Source of the DNA: Paludibacter sp.
GTDB taxonomy: Bacteria; Bacteroidota; Bacteroidia; Bacteroidales; Paludibacteraceae
Direction: 5' to 3'
Length of the DNA stretch: 64,000 bases
Assembly (NCBI GenBank): GCA_028692715.1
Contig: JAQUWU010000004.1
Span: forward strand, 62,001-126,000
Part shown: one piece after another, positions 51,669 through 61,359 of the stretch
How the letters are laid out: every line of letters begins with the position of its first letter
How positions within the stretch are numbered: the first letter of the stretch is position 1
The notes under the pieces: generated by a model
Database searches by the model: none
What the model was told of the DNA's origin: nothing
What the model saw: only the letters and a program-made list of their open reading frames with translations
Program-made: the position numbers and the translations under genes

Positions 51669-51731
51669 GGAAAGCGCAATTGTTTATCTTGAAAGCGTAG
51701 CGATATATCTTGAAAGCGTTAGAGTTGCTCC
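51669..51731 (-). promoter_or_regulatory. Triple 21-bp direct repeat (candidate LytTR sites)
   Basis: GAAAGCG occurs at 51670, 51691 and 51712, exactly 21 bp apart, and similarity extends into the spacers (TTTATCT, TATATCT). LytTR regulators typically bind direct repeats spaced by about two helical turns. The last unit overlaps the end of the response regulator gene. Confidence 0.6.
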
Positions 51732-52468
51732 AGTAATTCTATTAGGGCTTTTTTTCGGCGATTTGAAACAGGAATTTCATGTTTTGAGTTCAATAAAATA
51801 AATCCACCATCACTTTTATCTATCTTCTTGACATGGTGTAAATTAACCAGATAAGATTGATGAGGTCTGAAAAAACCTGAATCAGCAAGAATATCCTCAT
51901 AGAAAACGATGCCTTTAGCGACCATTATTTTTTCACCATCCTGCATAAAAAAGGTGGTGTAACTATTATCACTTTTAGCGAACAAAATGTCCGGAATATG
52001 TACTATATGAAGCGCTTCCGTTGTACGGACTACAATTTTTTGTTGTGAATTCTTTGGCTGAATATTATTTAACAACAAGTCGGATTGTTCTTGAATTTGC
52101 TCATTTTTATTAATTAAATGAATAGCACTTTGTACAGCTTGTTCAAATTCTACCGCATTTACAGGTTTTAAAACATAATCGATGGCATGAAATTTAATTG
52201 CTTTGAGTGCATATTTATTAAAAGCGGTAATAAAAACCACCATAAACGAATAAGGTTTCAGTTTTTGCAATAGTTGAAAACCCGAACCACCTTTTATTTC
52301 AATATCAAGCAATACTAAATCTGGTTGCACTTCTTGAATTAAAGAGTAAGCACTATCAACAGAATCGGCTTCTCCAAGGACTTCTACTTCTGGAAAATAA
52401 TCTGCAAGCAGGCGGATGTTCGTTGTACGTAAACCTGCATCATCGTCAATTATAACAGTTCTAATCAT
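51719..52468 (-). CDS. LytTR-family response regulator
   Basis: The 249-residue protein has a receiver domain (about 1-120) with the phospho-acceptor Asp55 in LVLLDIEIKGG, the acidic pocket at IIDDD (about 6-10) and the VLKPV Lys (about 100). A LytTR DNA-binding domain (about 145-245) follows, with FRPHQSYLVNLHHVKKIDK. It overlaps the end of the histidine kinase gene by 8 bp, a classical cognate pair. It probably activates the downstream surface-protein genes, perhaps via the three repeats at 51669-51731. Confidence 0.92.
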   Translation of the reverse strand: MIRTVIIDDDAGLRTTNIRLLADYFPEVEVLGEADSVDSAYSLIQEVQPDLVLLDIEIKGGSGFQLLQKLKPYSFMVVFITAFNKYALKAIKFHAIDYVLKPVNAVEFEQAVQSAIHLINKNEQIQEQSDLLLNNIQPKNSQQKIVVRTTEALHIVHIPDILFAKSDNSYTTFFMQDGEKIMVAKGIVFYEDILADSGFFRPHQSYLVNLHHVKKIDKSDGGFILLNSKHEIPVSNRRKKALIELLEQL

Positions 52469-54401
52469 AGTTTAATATTGGAAGTTGAATAATAACAAGT
52501 ACTCCTTGTTTTGTTTTATCTAAGTCGTTTAGGTTCTGAATTTCAAAGTTAAGTCTTTTTTTAAATTTATGTTCAATTCCTTTTCTACGTAGTTGAAATA
52601 TTTCTATTGCTCTGGATTTGTGGCCTTTATTTGTATTTTCATGCAATCCCTTGCCATTGTCATCAATCTTAACTGTAATATATTCCCCGTTTTCCTGAAT
52701 ACTGAGGACTAGTTTTCCCAGATAAGTTAAATCATTTAAACCATGTTTTATGGCATTTTCAACAAATGGTTGTAAAAGCATCGGCGGTATTTTGATAAAA
52801 TCAGTTTCCATTTCTTCATCAATAGTATATTCAACTTCAAAGGGTTTTTCCAGACTTGCTTTTTGCAGCTCTATGTAATTTTTCAACATTTCAATTTCTT
52901 CTTTCAAGGTGATGGATTCCTTTGAAGAAAACTCCATTACCGAACGACTCAGAGAACCAAACCGACTCAGATATTCTGCCGCTTTGCTTGCTTCATTCTT
53001 ATACAGATAAACTTGTATGGAACCCATCACATTAAATATAAAATGTGGATTCATCTGAGAAAGTAGTAATTGCTGTTGAAGTTCACTTTGTTTGAATGCA
53101 GCTTCTTTCCGCCTATAATAAAACAGTAGTAATACAAACAGTACTATTACGAAAAGTAAACCTATAAATAAAACAGCTAAGCGAATTCGTTGATTTTTAA
53201 TTTCATTCTCTGCTGAAAGGAGTTCAATTTGTTGTTCTTTGTCTTTGATTTCATATTTCGTCTCTAGTTCGGCAATATTATTTTTTACATCTGTCGACGA
53301 AATGGAATCATTAAGCCTATAATATTGTTCCAAATAATCTGTTGCTTTTTCAAACTGACGATTCGTTTTATAAAACTCAGCAATAAATTTTATGGAATTG
53401 GCTTGTTGTTTAAGCAAATTGCACTCTGTAGAGTGTTGAAGCGCTGCTTTTGAAAAAAACAAAGCTAAGTTTTTATTATTTTTCTTTTGATAAAGTTCGG
53501 CTAAATACAAGTTTTCTTCTGACACTCCCATACAATCAGAAATCTCTTCAGACAATTTCAACGATTTTTTATGGTACTCAATCGACTTATCGTATAATCC
53601 AAGTTTATTATAAGTGTCAGCCAAATTTCCCAAACCTTCAGCTATTCCTCTGTTCCAACCAATTTGTGTGGAATAATCCAGCACACGTTTATAGCAAACC
53701 AAACAACTATCATACATACCCCGGTCATTGTATAAATTGCCTATTTCATTATAAAAAATTGCTTTATTTGAAGGTGAGATGCTGTCGTTTTTTTGCATCT
53801 CTGCTCTTGCAAGTTGCAAATAATATTCTTCTTGATTCTCGTTGTTTAAAAGCTGTTGAATTACAGCAAGTTTCATGTAGTTGTTGAATATACGGGGGTG
53901 CTTTGTTTTTTTTCTAATCTCCAATGATTTAAGTAAACAATCGGTCGCATTTTTATATTTACCCATATCTTTGTAAGCAGCAGCCATGTTTTCGTAACTA
54001 TTCGATGCATACTCTATTTTTTTCATCGCCAGGTTTATCTCAAGCGCTTTTGCAAAGTAGCTTACTGCCTCTTTGTTTTTGCCCATACAACTATTCGAAA
54101 TTCCCAATTTATTGTATATTTCAGCCAAATACCCACTATCTACTTTTTCATGTTGCAATTCAAGCATTTTATTCACCACTTTCTCGTATTTCTCCCAATC
54201 CCCTTTATACTCATAAAAATTTGATAATGTTTTGAGTAGACTGTTTTTTTCTTCAAAATCAGTTGATTTTTTAAAACATTGCTGAAGACTATCAATTTGA
54301 ACTTGTGTGTATGTTTGTGCAATGAGTAAGGAAGGACGGAATAAAAAGAAAAATACGAATAGAAAAAATGGAGTAGGTAGAATTTTAAATGGTTTTATCA
54401 T
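52461..54401 (-). CDS. TPR-containing sensor histidine kinase (LytS/YehU type)
   Basis: The 646-residue protein has a signal segment (about 1-29) and a periplasmic TPR array (about 50-385), with ISNSCMGKNKEAVSYFAKAL and KLGLYDKSIEYHKKSLKLS. A membrane helix (about 408-427), a His_kinase domain with LLLSQMNPHFIFN (His at about 453) and an ATPase domain with PPMLLQPFVENAIKHGL and DDNGKGL follow. Its extracytoplasmic TPR array probably senses a protein or peptide. It is the first gene of the minus-strand run, with a good promoter at 54444-54474, and overlaps the regulator gene. Confidence 0.92.
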   Translation of the reverse strand: MIKPFKILPTPFFLFVFFFLFRPSLLIAQTYTQVQIDSLQQCFKKSTDFEEKNSLLKTLSNFYEYKGDWEKYEKVVNKMLELQHEKVDSGYLAEIYNKLGISNSCMGKNKEAVSYFAKALEINLAMKKIEYASNSYENMAAAYKDMGKYKNATDCLLKSLEIRKKTKHPRIFNNYMKLAVIQQLLNNENQEEYYLQLARAEMQKNDSISPSNKAIFYNEIGNLYNDRGMYDSCLVCYKRVLDYSTQIGWNRGIAEGLGNLADTYNKLGLYDKSIEYHKKSLKLSEEISDCMGVSEENLYLAELYQKKNNKNLALFFSKAALQHSTECNLLKQQANSIKFIAEFYKTNRQFEKATDYLEQYYRLNDSISSTDVKNNIAELETKYEIKDKEQQIELLSAENEIKNQRIRLAVLFIGLLFVIVLFVLLLFYYRRKEAAFKQSELQQQLLLSQMNPHFIFNVMGSIQVYLYKNEASKAAEYLSRFGSLSRSVMEFSSKESITLKEEIEMLKNYIELQKASLEKPFEVEYTIDEEMETDFIKIPPMLLQPFVENAIKHGLNDLTYLGKLVLSIQENGEYITVKIDDNGKGLHENTNKGHKSRAIEIFQLRRKGIEHKFKKRLNFEIQNLNDLDKTKQGVLVIIQLPILNYD

Positions 54402-54443
54402 GATTATAGATTATTCATTTGGTAAAATCGCAGTTAAATTTCA

Positions 54444-54474
54444 CAAATATAACCATATTTTTTATATTGACCAA
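54444..54474 (-). promoter_or_regulatory. Promoter of the kinase-LytTR operon
   Basis: On the minus strand TTG (54474-54472), 20-bp spacer, TATATTTG (54451-54444), about 40 bp before the start codon. Confidence 0.7.
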
Positions 54475-54668
54475 CCTATTCAATTTATTTTAATGAATAG
54501 AGTAAACCTAATTATTTGGTTATAAAAATGGAGTGAATGTAAATCTGAATAATGGATTAATTTAATAATAGGTTGTTAGATGACATGTTATCAGCGCATT
54601 GATAATTCGTGAAGTAGATACATATTCTTTTAATTGGTGGACAAATTCTTACAATTGAAATCAACTAT

Positions 54669-54698
54669 TTGATAGCTGTAATTTTTAAATTAGTTTTG
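54669..54698 (+). promoter_or_regulatory. Promoter of the GH43 gene
   Basis: TTG (54669-54671), 19-bp spacer, TAGTTTTG (54691-54698), about 70 bp before the ATG. Confidence 0.6.
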
Positions 54699-54768
54699 TA
54701 TGCAATAAACTTCCGGTAGTTGTAAATTATAATTCCAATAGCTTTGGGAGTAAATAAATCAAACATTT

Positions 54769-55750
54769 ATGAAAAAACCAATCGTTCTTTTGCTCACTAT
54801 TTTTAGTACTTGCTTACTATTCAGTCAGGAAGTTACGCGTGATACTACCTTTTGCTCCGAGGGAAATCCTGTTATCCGGTACAAATACACGGCCGATCCG
54901 GCTGCTATGGTTTATAACAATAAGTTTTACCTGTATACAGGTCATGATATTTGTCCTCCAAAGCAGGAACGTTACGTGATGAAAGACTGGTGCGTTTTTT
55001 TCATCGGAAGATCTGAGAACCTGGACGGAACATCCAACTCCTTTGCGGACTTCCGATTTTGCATGGGCAAGCGGTGATGCGTGGGCTTCTCAGGTAATTG
55101 AGCGAAACGGAAAATTCTATTGGTATGTGGCCGTAAGTCATGGTACTATTCACGGGAAAGCAATTGGAGTGGCAGTTTCCGATTGTCCAATTGGTCCATT
55201 TAAAGATGCAAAAGGTTCTGCCATTATTACGAATGATTTAACTACTAAGTATACAAAAATTAGTTGGGATGATATTGATCCAACTGTTTTTATTGATGAT
55301 GATAATCAAGCGTATCTATTTTGGGGAAACACACAATGTTATTATGTGAAACTCAAAGAAAATATGATTGATACGATTGGTCCTATTATGGCAGTTCCGA
55401 ATTTACCACAATTTACCGAAGCACCATGGCTACATAAAAATAAAGGTTGGTACTACCTTTCGTATGCGTCTGAATTTCCTGAAAAAATAGTGTACGCAAT
55501 GAGCAAGAAAATTACAGGTCCATGGCAATATAAAGGTATCCTGAACGAATTAGCCGGAAACTCCAATACCAACCATCAGGCCATTGTGAAATTTAAAGGC
55601 AAATGGTATTTTGTTTATCACAATGGCGGAGCGGATGTAGGTGGAAGTAGTTTTCATAGATCAGTTTGCATTGACAAACTTTTCTACAACAAAGATGGTA
55701 CTATGAAACGCATACAAATGTCAACTGAAGGAGTAGTTGGACTGAAATAA
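54769..55750 (+). pseudogene. GH43 glycoside hydrolase, broken by a frameshift
   Basis: The first frame (54769 on) gives a signal peptide (LLLTIFSTCLLFSQ) and the GH43 base motif YTADPAAMVYNNKFYLYTGHD. After MKDWCVFF it departs from the family and stops at 55077. The other frame reads SSEDLRTWTEHPTPLRTS from about 55001, then carries on through IDPTVFIDDDNQAYLFWGN and TEAPWLHKNKGWYYLSYAS to 55750. All three GH43 acidic residues are therefore present but split between frames. The break lies at a run of seven T (54995-55001); six T would restore WCVFSSEDL. The intact ~327-residue enzyme would cut arabinan or xylan side chains. It may be a real lesion, a slip-prone tract or a sequencing error. 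Confidence 0.88.
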
Positions 55751-55859
55751 CTCTTAGCAACTTCAATAAATTAAAATATTATCTTGATACATCTAGCCTT
55801 AAAAAATCTATCGTTTTGAACGGTATTGATTGTAAGTGATTGAATTGTAGTAGGCTAAT

Positions 55860-57419
55860 TTAAAATGGCATATCGTCATTTTTTCCCACTCCCGGAAAAG
55901 GACTGGCATTTTGTGGATTCAGCATTGCATTATCCTTATAAAGACCGTTTGCCGATGCATCGTTCATTTTTGATGAAATAACCTGATATCCTGAGTTAAA
56001 TGGATTGTCATCGGAATCTTTATCATCTTTATTCATAAACTTCGCAAAAACAGCTTTAAATTTCAATTGAACATCACCCGTTGCACCGTTACGGTGTTTT
56101 GCAACAATGATTTCGGCAATCCCTAATAAAGAATTACCCTGTGCATCTTCGGTTAAGTGATAATATTCCGGTCGGTGAATAAAGCAAACCATATCGGCAT
56201 CCTGCTCAATAGCACCCGATTCACGCAAATCGGATAATTGAGGTCGTTTGCCTTCAAGTCCGGTACGACCTTCAACTCCACGATTCAGCTGCGAAAGAGC
56301 AATAATTGGAATGTCTAATTCTTTTGCCAAACCTTTAAGTGAACGGGATATGATACTTACTTCTTGTTCTCGACTACCAAAACTCATACCGCTTGCATTC
56401 ATCAACTGTAAATAGTCAATAATTAGACATTGAACGTTATGTTCACGTACTAATCTGCGTGCTTTACTTCTTAATTCAAATACGGATAAACTTGGTGTGT
56501 CATCAATATAAATAGGAGCATCAATCAAATCAACAATATCTTTATCAAATTTTTCCCATTCAGCTTTGTCGAGTTGCCCATTTTTAATTTTTTCACCCTC
56601 CAACTCGCAAACGTTCATTATTAAACGGTTTACTAACTGAACATTTGACATTTCCAGCGAAAAAATTGCAACAGGTGAATTGTAATTCACACCCATATTC
56701 TTTGCCATTGAAAGTACAAAAGCCGTTTTTCCCATCGCTGGACGTGCTGCAATAACAATTAAATCGGATCTTTGCCATCCGGATGTAATTTTATCTAAAC
56801 TATGAAATCCGGTGGGGACGCCACTTGCACCTTGCTTAGTAGCTGCTACCTGCATTCTGTGAATTGCTTCGTCAATTACAGGGCTAATTTGCGTAACATC
56901 TTTCTTTAGGTTGCGTTGTGAAACTTCAAAAAGCATTCCTTCTGCCTCCTGCATCAAATCGTCTACATCCGATTTATCATCAAAAGCTTTGGTTTGAATT
57001 TCGGTTGAAATCCTAATTAATTCACGAGCAAGGAATTTCTGAACTATAATACGCGCATGATATTCCAAATGGGCTGCCGAAGATACTTTTGCGGTAAGTA
57101 AAGTGATGTAATATGGTCCGCCAACATCGTCTATTGTTCCTGATTTGCGCAACTGCTCTGTAACTGTATGCATATCTACTGGTTCCTGATGCATAGCCAA
57201 TGAGACTATTGCTTCAAAAATTTTCTGATGTGCAACTTTGTAAAAACATTCGGGCTTAAGTATTTCAGAAATAAGTGAATAAGCATCTTTCTCTATCATG
57301 ATGGCACCCAACACTGCTTCTTCAAGTTCAGGTGCTTGAGGAGGAAGTTTGCCATATTCATTGGCCGAAATAGGTGTGGAAGTTGATGTTTTTTTTGAAT
57401 AATTACGTTTTTCAGCCAT
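55860..57419 (-). CDS. dnaB: Replicative DNA helicase
   Basis: The 519-residue protein has the DnaB N-domain (PQAPELEEAVLGAIMIEKDA, about 26-45) and the RecA-like helicase domain with Walker A ARPAMGKTAFVLS, the B-type LIIDYLQLM and the DnaB motif LKGLAKELDIPIIALSQLNR. The C-terminus has an acidic/polar tail ending DDMPF. It unwinds DNA at the replication fork as a hexamer. It is divergent from ispE, with 229 bp between them. A TACTTTTG element (minus strand, 57469-57476) may be its promoter. Confidence 0.98.
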   Translation of the reverse strand: MAEKRNYSKKTSTSTPISANEYGKLPPQAPELEEAVLGAIMIEKDAYSLISEILKPECFYKVAHQKIFEAIVSLAMHQEPVDMHTVTEQLRKSGTIDDVGGPYYITLLTAKVSSAAHLEYHARIIVQKFLARELIRISTEIQTKAFDDKSDVDDLMQEAEGMLFEVSQRNLKKDVTQISPVIDEAIHRMQVAATKQGASGVPTGFHSLDKITSGWQRSDLIVIAARPAMGKTAFVLSMAKNMGVNYNSPVAIFSLEMSNVQLVNRLIMNVCELEGEKIKNGQLDKAEWEKFDKDIVDLIDAPIYIDDTPSLSVFELRSKARRLVREHNVQCLIIDYLQLMNASGMSFGSREQEVSIISRSLKGLAKELDIPIIALSQLNRGVEGRTGLEGKRPQLSDLRESGAIEQDADMVCFIHRPEYYHLTEDAQGNSLLGIAEIIVAKHRNGATGDVQLKFKAVFAKFMNKDDKDSDDNPFNSGYQVISSKMNDASANGLYKDNAMLNPQNASPFPGVGKNDDMPF

Positions 57420-57564
57420 TAAAAAATTTACTATTTTTTGATTTACAATTTACTTTTTTAGAGGGATTCAAAAGTACAAAAGATTTCCCAAAGTCTCATA
57501 TTATTTTTTTCAACAAATTATCCACAATTCTTCAATTTTTGAATTATCAAATATAAAATTTTCT

Positions 57565-57572
57565 TATCTTTG
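57565..57572 (+). promoter_or_regulatory. Promoter element of ispE
   Basis: TATCTTTG with TTG (57539-57541) at a 23-bp spacer, about 75 bp before the ATG. Confidence 0.5.
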
Positions 57573-57648
57573 ATTGCTTTTTAAAAAAGGCATTAGCTAA
57601 ATCAATAATTTAACGATTTAACCCATTAACCATTCAGCCAATCATAAA

Positions 57649-58467
57649 ATGATATCATACCCAAATGCAAAAATAAACATCGGACTAAATGTAGTTGAAA
57701 AACGTCTGGATGGTTACCATAATATTGAAACAGTTTTCTATCCGATTGGATTATGCGATGTGCTGGAGGTGGATTTTTCTGAAACGTGTACGGACTACAG
57801 TTTCTCTTCATCCGGAATTACTATCGATGGTGATCCCGAAGATAATTTAATCGTAAAAGCGTATAGATTATTGCGTTCCAAATATCAGTTTCCGGCTGTT
57901 GATATCTCATTATTGAAACAGATACCTTTTGGTGCGGGACTTGGTGGCGGTTCGGCTGATGCTGCATTTATGCTAAAAGCTTTAAATGAGTTGTTTAACT
58001 TGAAAATAACCCCTAAAAGGTTAGAGATATTAGCTGCTAAATTAGGTGCCGATTGCCCGGTTTTCATACGCAACAAACCCGCATTCGCAACGGGGATTGG
58101 AAATGCGTTCATATCCATTGATTTATCATTAAATGGATATTTTTTATTGCTTGTAAAACCGGATATTCATGTGTCAACACCGGAGGCTTATTCGTTAGTT
58201 GTGCCTGAAAAACCTGAATTTTCATTACAAGAGTTGATTAAAGCACCCGTTTCAGAATGGAAATCAACTATTAAAAACGACTTTGAAAAATCTGTCTTTA
58301 AAACACATCCTGTCATCGAAAAAATTAAATTTCAATTATATGATATGGGGGCAAAGTATGCTTCAATGTCCGGATCTGGTTCTTCTGTATATGGCATTTT
58401 TGAAGATGTGCCTGAGAAAAATGATTTGTTTGCCGGTTGCTTCGTGGCAGGAGGTCAATTAGAATAA
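57649..58467 (+). CDS. ispE: 4-diphosphocytidyl-2-C-methyl-D-erythritol kinase
   Basis: The 272-residue protein is a GHMP kinase with PNAKINIGLNVVEKRLDGYH at the N-terminus (Lys8 and the YH pair), the ATP loop PFGAGLGGGSADAAFML (about 91-107) and the C-terminal MSGSGSSVYGIF. It phosphorylates CDP-methylerythritol in the non-mevalonate isoprenoid pathway. Length is normal. It reads towards gyrA, 199 bp away, with a separate gyrA promoter. Confidence 0.96.
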   Translation: MISYPNAKINIGLNVVEKRLDGYHNIETVFYPIGLCDVLEVDFSETCTDYSFSSSGITIDGDPEDNLIVKAYRLLRSKYQFPAVDISLLKQIPFGAGLGGGSADAAFMLKALNELFNLKITPKRLEILAAKLGADCPVFIRNKPAFATGIGNAFISIDLSLNGYFLLLVKPDIHVSTPEAYSLVVPEKPEFSLQELIKAPVSEWKSTIKNDFEKSVFKTHPVIEKIKFQLYDMGAKYASMSGSGSSVYGIFEDVPEKNDLFAGCFVAGGQLE

Positions 58468-58599
58468 ATAAAAATGAATCTATGTAATTGAAATACAGAT
58501 AAATATGATCTGATTTCTAACTTATTAGTTAAATTATTTTTTCTTCAAGAAAACTATAATTTAACTTGATTTCAGATTCATAATTTTTTGATTTTTTAC

Positions 58600-58630
58600 T
58601 TGCCTAATTCAAGAAAAAGCAGTACTTTAG
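58600..58630 (+). promoter_or_regulatory. Promoter of gyrA
   Basis: TTG (58600-58602), 20-bp spacer, TACTTTAG (58623-58630), a one-base variant of TAnnTTTG. Confidence 0.55.
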
Positions 58631-58666
58631 TGCGATTTTTTAGATAGAAATAAAATTAAAAAATAG

Positions 58667-61285
58667 ATGATAGATCAAGACAGAATTATTAAGGTAAACA
58701 TTGACGAAGAAATGAAGTCTTCGTACATCGACTACTCCATGTCGGTAATTGTTTCACGTGCATTACCAGATGTTCGTGATGGATTTAAACCAGTACACCG
58801 CAGGGTTTTATTCGGGATGAATGAATTGGGAAATAATTCCGATAAGCCCTATAAAAAATCTGCACGTATCGTTGGGGAAGTAATGGGTAAGTATCACCCA
58901 CATGGTGACTCATCCATTTATGGAACATTGGTTCGTATGGCTCAGCACTGGTCAATGCGCTATCCCTTGGTGGATGGACAAGGAAACTTTGGTTCGGTTG
59001 ATGGTGACAGTCCTGCTGCCATGCGTTATACCGAGGCACGTTTACGTAAATTGTCAGAAGATATGTTGATTGATATCAACAAGGACACTGTTGATTTCCA
59101 ATTAAACTTTGATGATACATTAAAAGAACCGACAGTTTTACCAAGTCGTATCCCTAATTTATTGGTGAACGGTTCATCCGGTATCGCTGTGGGTATGGCA
59201 ACGAATATGGCTCCTCACAACCTTTCGGAAGTGGTGGATGCAACAATTGCTTATATCAACAATAATGATATAGAATTTGAAGAGCTACTTAAATATGTAA
59301 AAGCACCCGATTTTCCAACAGGTGGAATCATTTATGGTTATGCCGGGGTAAAAGATGCTTTTGAAACAGGGCGTGGACGTATTGTTGTTCGTTCCAAAGT
59401 TGATATCGAAATTGACGCTCAGGGAAGAGAAAAAATTGTTATCAATGAAATTCCTTATCAAGTTAATAAAGTAGATTTGATTAAAGCTATCGTAGCTTTA
59501 GTGGAAGAAAAGAAAGTTGAAGGTATTTCTCATATCAATGACGAATCCGACCGTGAAGGTATGCGCATTATTGTTGATGTAAAACGGGATGCTAACTCAA
59601 GTGTTGTATTAAATAAATTATTTAAATATACTGCGTTACAATCCTCATTTAGTGTGAATAACATTGCGCTTGTGCATGGTCGTCCACAGATGTTGAACCT
59701 GAAAGATCTGATTCATTATTTCGTAGAGCACAGACATGATGTTGTCATTCGTAGAACAAAATTTGAATTAGCAGAAGCTGAAAAGCGCGCTCATTTATTG
59801 GAAGGTTTTATGATTATACTTGATAATTTGGATGAGGCCATTCAGATTATTCGTAATTCAAAAACTCCTGAGGAAGCTCGTAATGCATTGATGGAACGTT
59901 TTGGTTTGTCTGATATTCAATCCAGAGCTGTTGTTGAAATGCGTTTACGCCAGTTAACTGGAATGGAACAAGACAAACTTCGTGCAGAATACGAAGAAGT
60001 GTTGAGTTTAATTGCCGGCTTAAAGGAAATTCTCGAAAAAGTGGAATTGCGGATGCAAATCATTAAAGATGAATTGCTTGAGGTGAAGGCTAAATATGGT
60101 GACGAACGCCGGACACAAATCGTTTATTCTTCAGAAGAATTTAATCCTGAAGATTTTTATGCTGATGATGAAATGATTATTACTATTTCGCATCTTGGGT
60201 ATGTTAAACGTACAGCATTGTCTGAATTCCGGTCACAAGGTCGGGGAGGAGTTGGTTCGAAAGGAAGTGATTCGCGTGATGAAGATTTTATTGAACATAT
60301 TTATCCCGCATCTATGCACAACACCATGCTTTTCTTTACTCAAAAGGGAAAATGTTATTGGTTGAAAGTATATGAAATTCCGGAAGGAAGTAAAAACTCA
60401 AAAGGGCGTGCTATTCAAAATATGTTGAATATTGATGGTGATGATAAGGTAAATGCTTTTATTCGTGTGAAAGGAGCTTTGACTGATCAAGAGTATATCA
60501 ATTCTCATTATCTTATTTTCTGTACTAAAAATGGTGTAGTGAAAAAAACTTCTCTCGAAGCTTATTCTCGTCCACGCCAAAACGGTGTAAATGCAATTAC
60601 TATTCGTGAAGACGATCAGGTTATACGAGTACGTTTGACTGATGGTGATTCTGAAATATTAATGGCTAATAAAAACGGTCGAGCTATTCGCTTTCATGAA
60701 TCTAAAGTTCGTATAATGGGTCGTACAGCAACCGGAGTTAGAGGAATGACGCTTGATAATGATGGTCAAGACGAAGTAGTTGGCATGATTTGTGTAAATA
60801 AAGAGAAGAATGAAACTATTATGGTTGTTTCTCAACAAGGTTACGGAAAAAGGACGCTGCTCGATGAAATAGATGACGAAGGAAATTTATTACATGATGA
60901 AAATGGTGAAACAATACCAGTTTATCGTGTTACCAACCGCGGTGGTAAAGGTGTAAAAACTATTAGCATAACCGAAAAAACAGGTAAATTAGTTACCATT
61001 AAGAATGTAAATGATGACAGTGATTTAATGATTATCAATAAATCTGGCATTACAATCCGTCTGAAAGTGGCTAATGTTCGTGTAATGGGTAGAGCTACTC
61101 AGGGTGTAAGGTTGATAAATCTCGAAAAACGTAATGATGAAATTGCTTCAGTTTGTAAAGTTATTTCGGAACCGGAAGAAGAAGTAATAGAAATAATTTC
61201 TGATACCATTACTGATACTATTACTGATATTGATGGTGTAAATAATTCATCTGTTTCTGATATTGAAGAAACAACGGAAAACTAA
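58667..61285 (+). CDS. gyrA: DNA gyrase subunit A
   Basis: The 872-residue protein has the breakage-reunion domain with [19 protein letters not shown] (about 75-93) and the catalytic Tyr121 in [10 protein letters not shown], a coiled-coil arm, and a C-terminal pinwheel domain with repeated RG-turn segments. The GyrA-box is [13 protein letters not shown] (about 523-535), which supports gyrase rather than topoisomerase IV. An acidic tail contains [11 protein letters not shown]. It introduces negative supercoils with GyrB. The residue equivalent to E. coli Asp87 is Gly86, while the Ser83 equivalent is Ser82. Confidence 0.97.
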   Translation: MIDQDRIIKVNIDEEMKSSYIDYSMSVIVSRALPDVRDGFKPVHRRVLFGMNELGNNSDKPYKKSARIVGEVMGKYHPHGDSSIYGTLVRMAQHWSMRYPLVDGQGNFGSVDGDSPAAMRYTEARLRKLSEDMLIDINKDTVDFQLNFDDTLKEPTVLPSRIPNLLVNGSSGIAVGMATNMAPHNLSEVVDATIAYINNNDIEFEELLKYVKAPDFPTGGIIYGYAGVKDAFETGRGRIVVRSKVDIEIDAQGREKIVINEIPYQVNKVDLIKAIVALVEEKKVEGISHINDESDREGMRIIVDVKRDANSSVVLNKLFKYTALQSSFSVNNIALVHGRPQMLNLKDLIHYFVEHRHDVVIRRTKFELAEAEKRAHLLEGFMIILDNLDEAIQIIRNSKTPEEARNALMERFGLSDIQSRAVVEMRLRQLTGMEQDKLRAEYEEVLSLIAGLKEILEKVELRMQIIKDELLEVKAKYGDERRTQIVYSSEEFNPEDFYADDEMIITISHLGYVKRTALSEFRSQGRGGVGSKGSDSRDEDFIEHIYPASMHNTMLFFTQKGKCYWLKVYEIPEGSKNSKGRAIQNMLNIDGDDKVNAFIRVKGALTDQEYINSHYLIFCTKNGVVKKTSLEAYSRPRQNGVNAITIREDDQVIRVRLTDGDSEILMANKNGRAIRFHESKVRIMGRTATGVRGMTLDNDGQDEVVGMICVNKEKNETIMVVSQQGYGKRTLLDEIDDEGNLLHDENGETIPVYRVTNRGGKGVKTISITEKTGKLVTIKNVNDDSDLMIINKSGITIRLKVANVRVMGRATQGVRLINLEKRNDEIASVCKVISEPEEEVIEIISDTITDTITDIDGVNNSSVSDIEETTEN

Positions 61286-61294
61286 ATTTTGATT

Positions 61295-61326
61295 GAAAGA
61301 AGCGGTAACATGATACCGTTTCTTTC
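61295..61326 (+). terminator. Hairpin after gyrA
   Basis: A 13-bp stem with one G-T pair (61295-61307 with 61314-61326), T-rich on the right arm. Confidence 0.6.
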
Positions 61327-61359
61327 ATAAAATACTATAAATTAAAAACATAACTCATC

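Larger units (their letters stand above)
54402..54768. other. Divergent intergenic region histidine kinase-GH43
   Basis: AT-rich and without a supported gene. It holds a promoter for each side: the kinase promoter at 54444-54474 and the GH43 promoter at 54669-54698. Confidence 0.6.

Noticed and set aside
54641-54653. ACAAATTCTTACA before GH43 as another pectin motif
   Set aside because: It lies about 50 bp from the -7 element, off the 34/55 spacing, and the promoter already has a proper -33 TTG.
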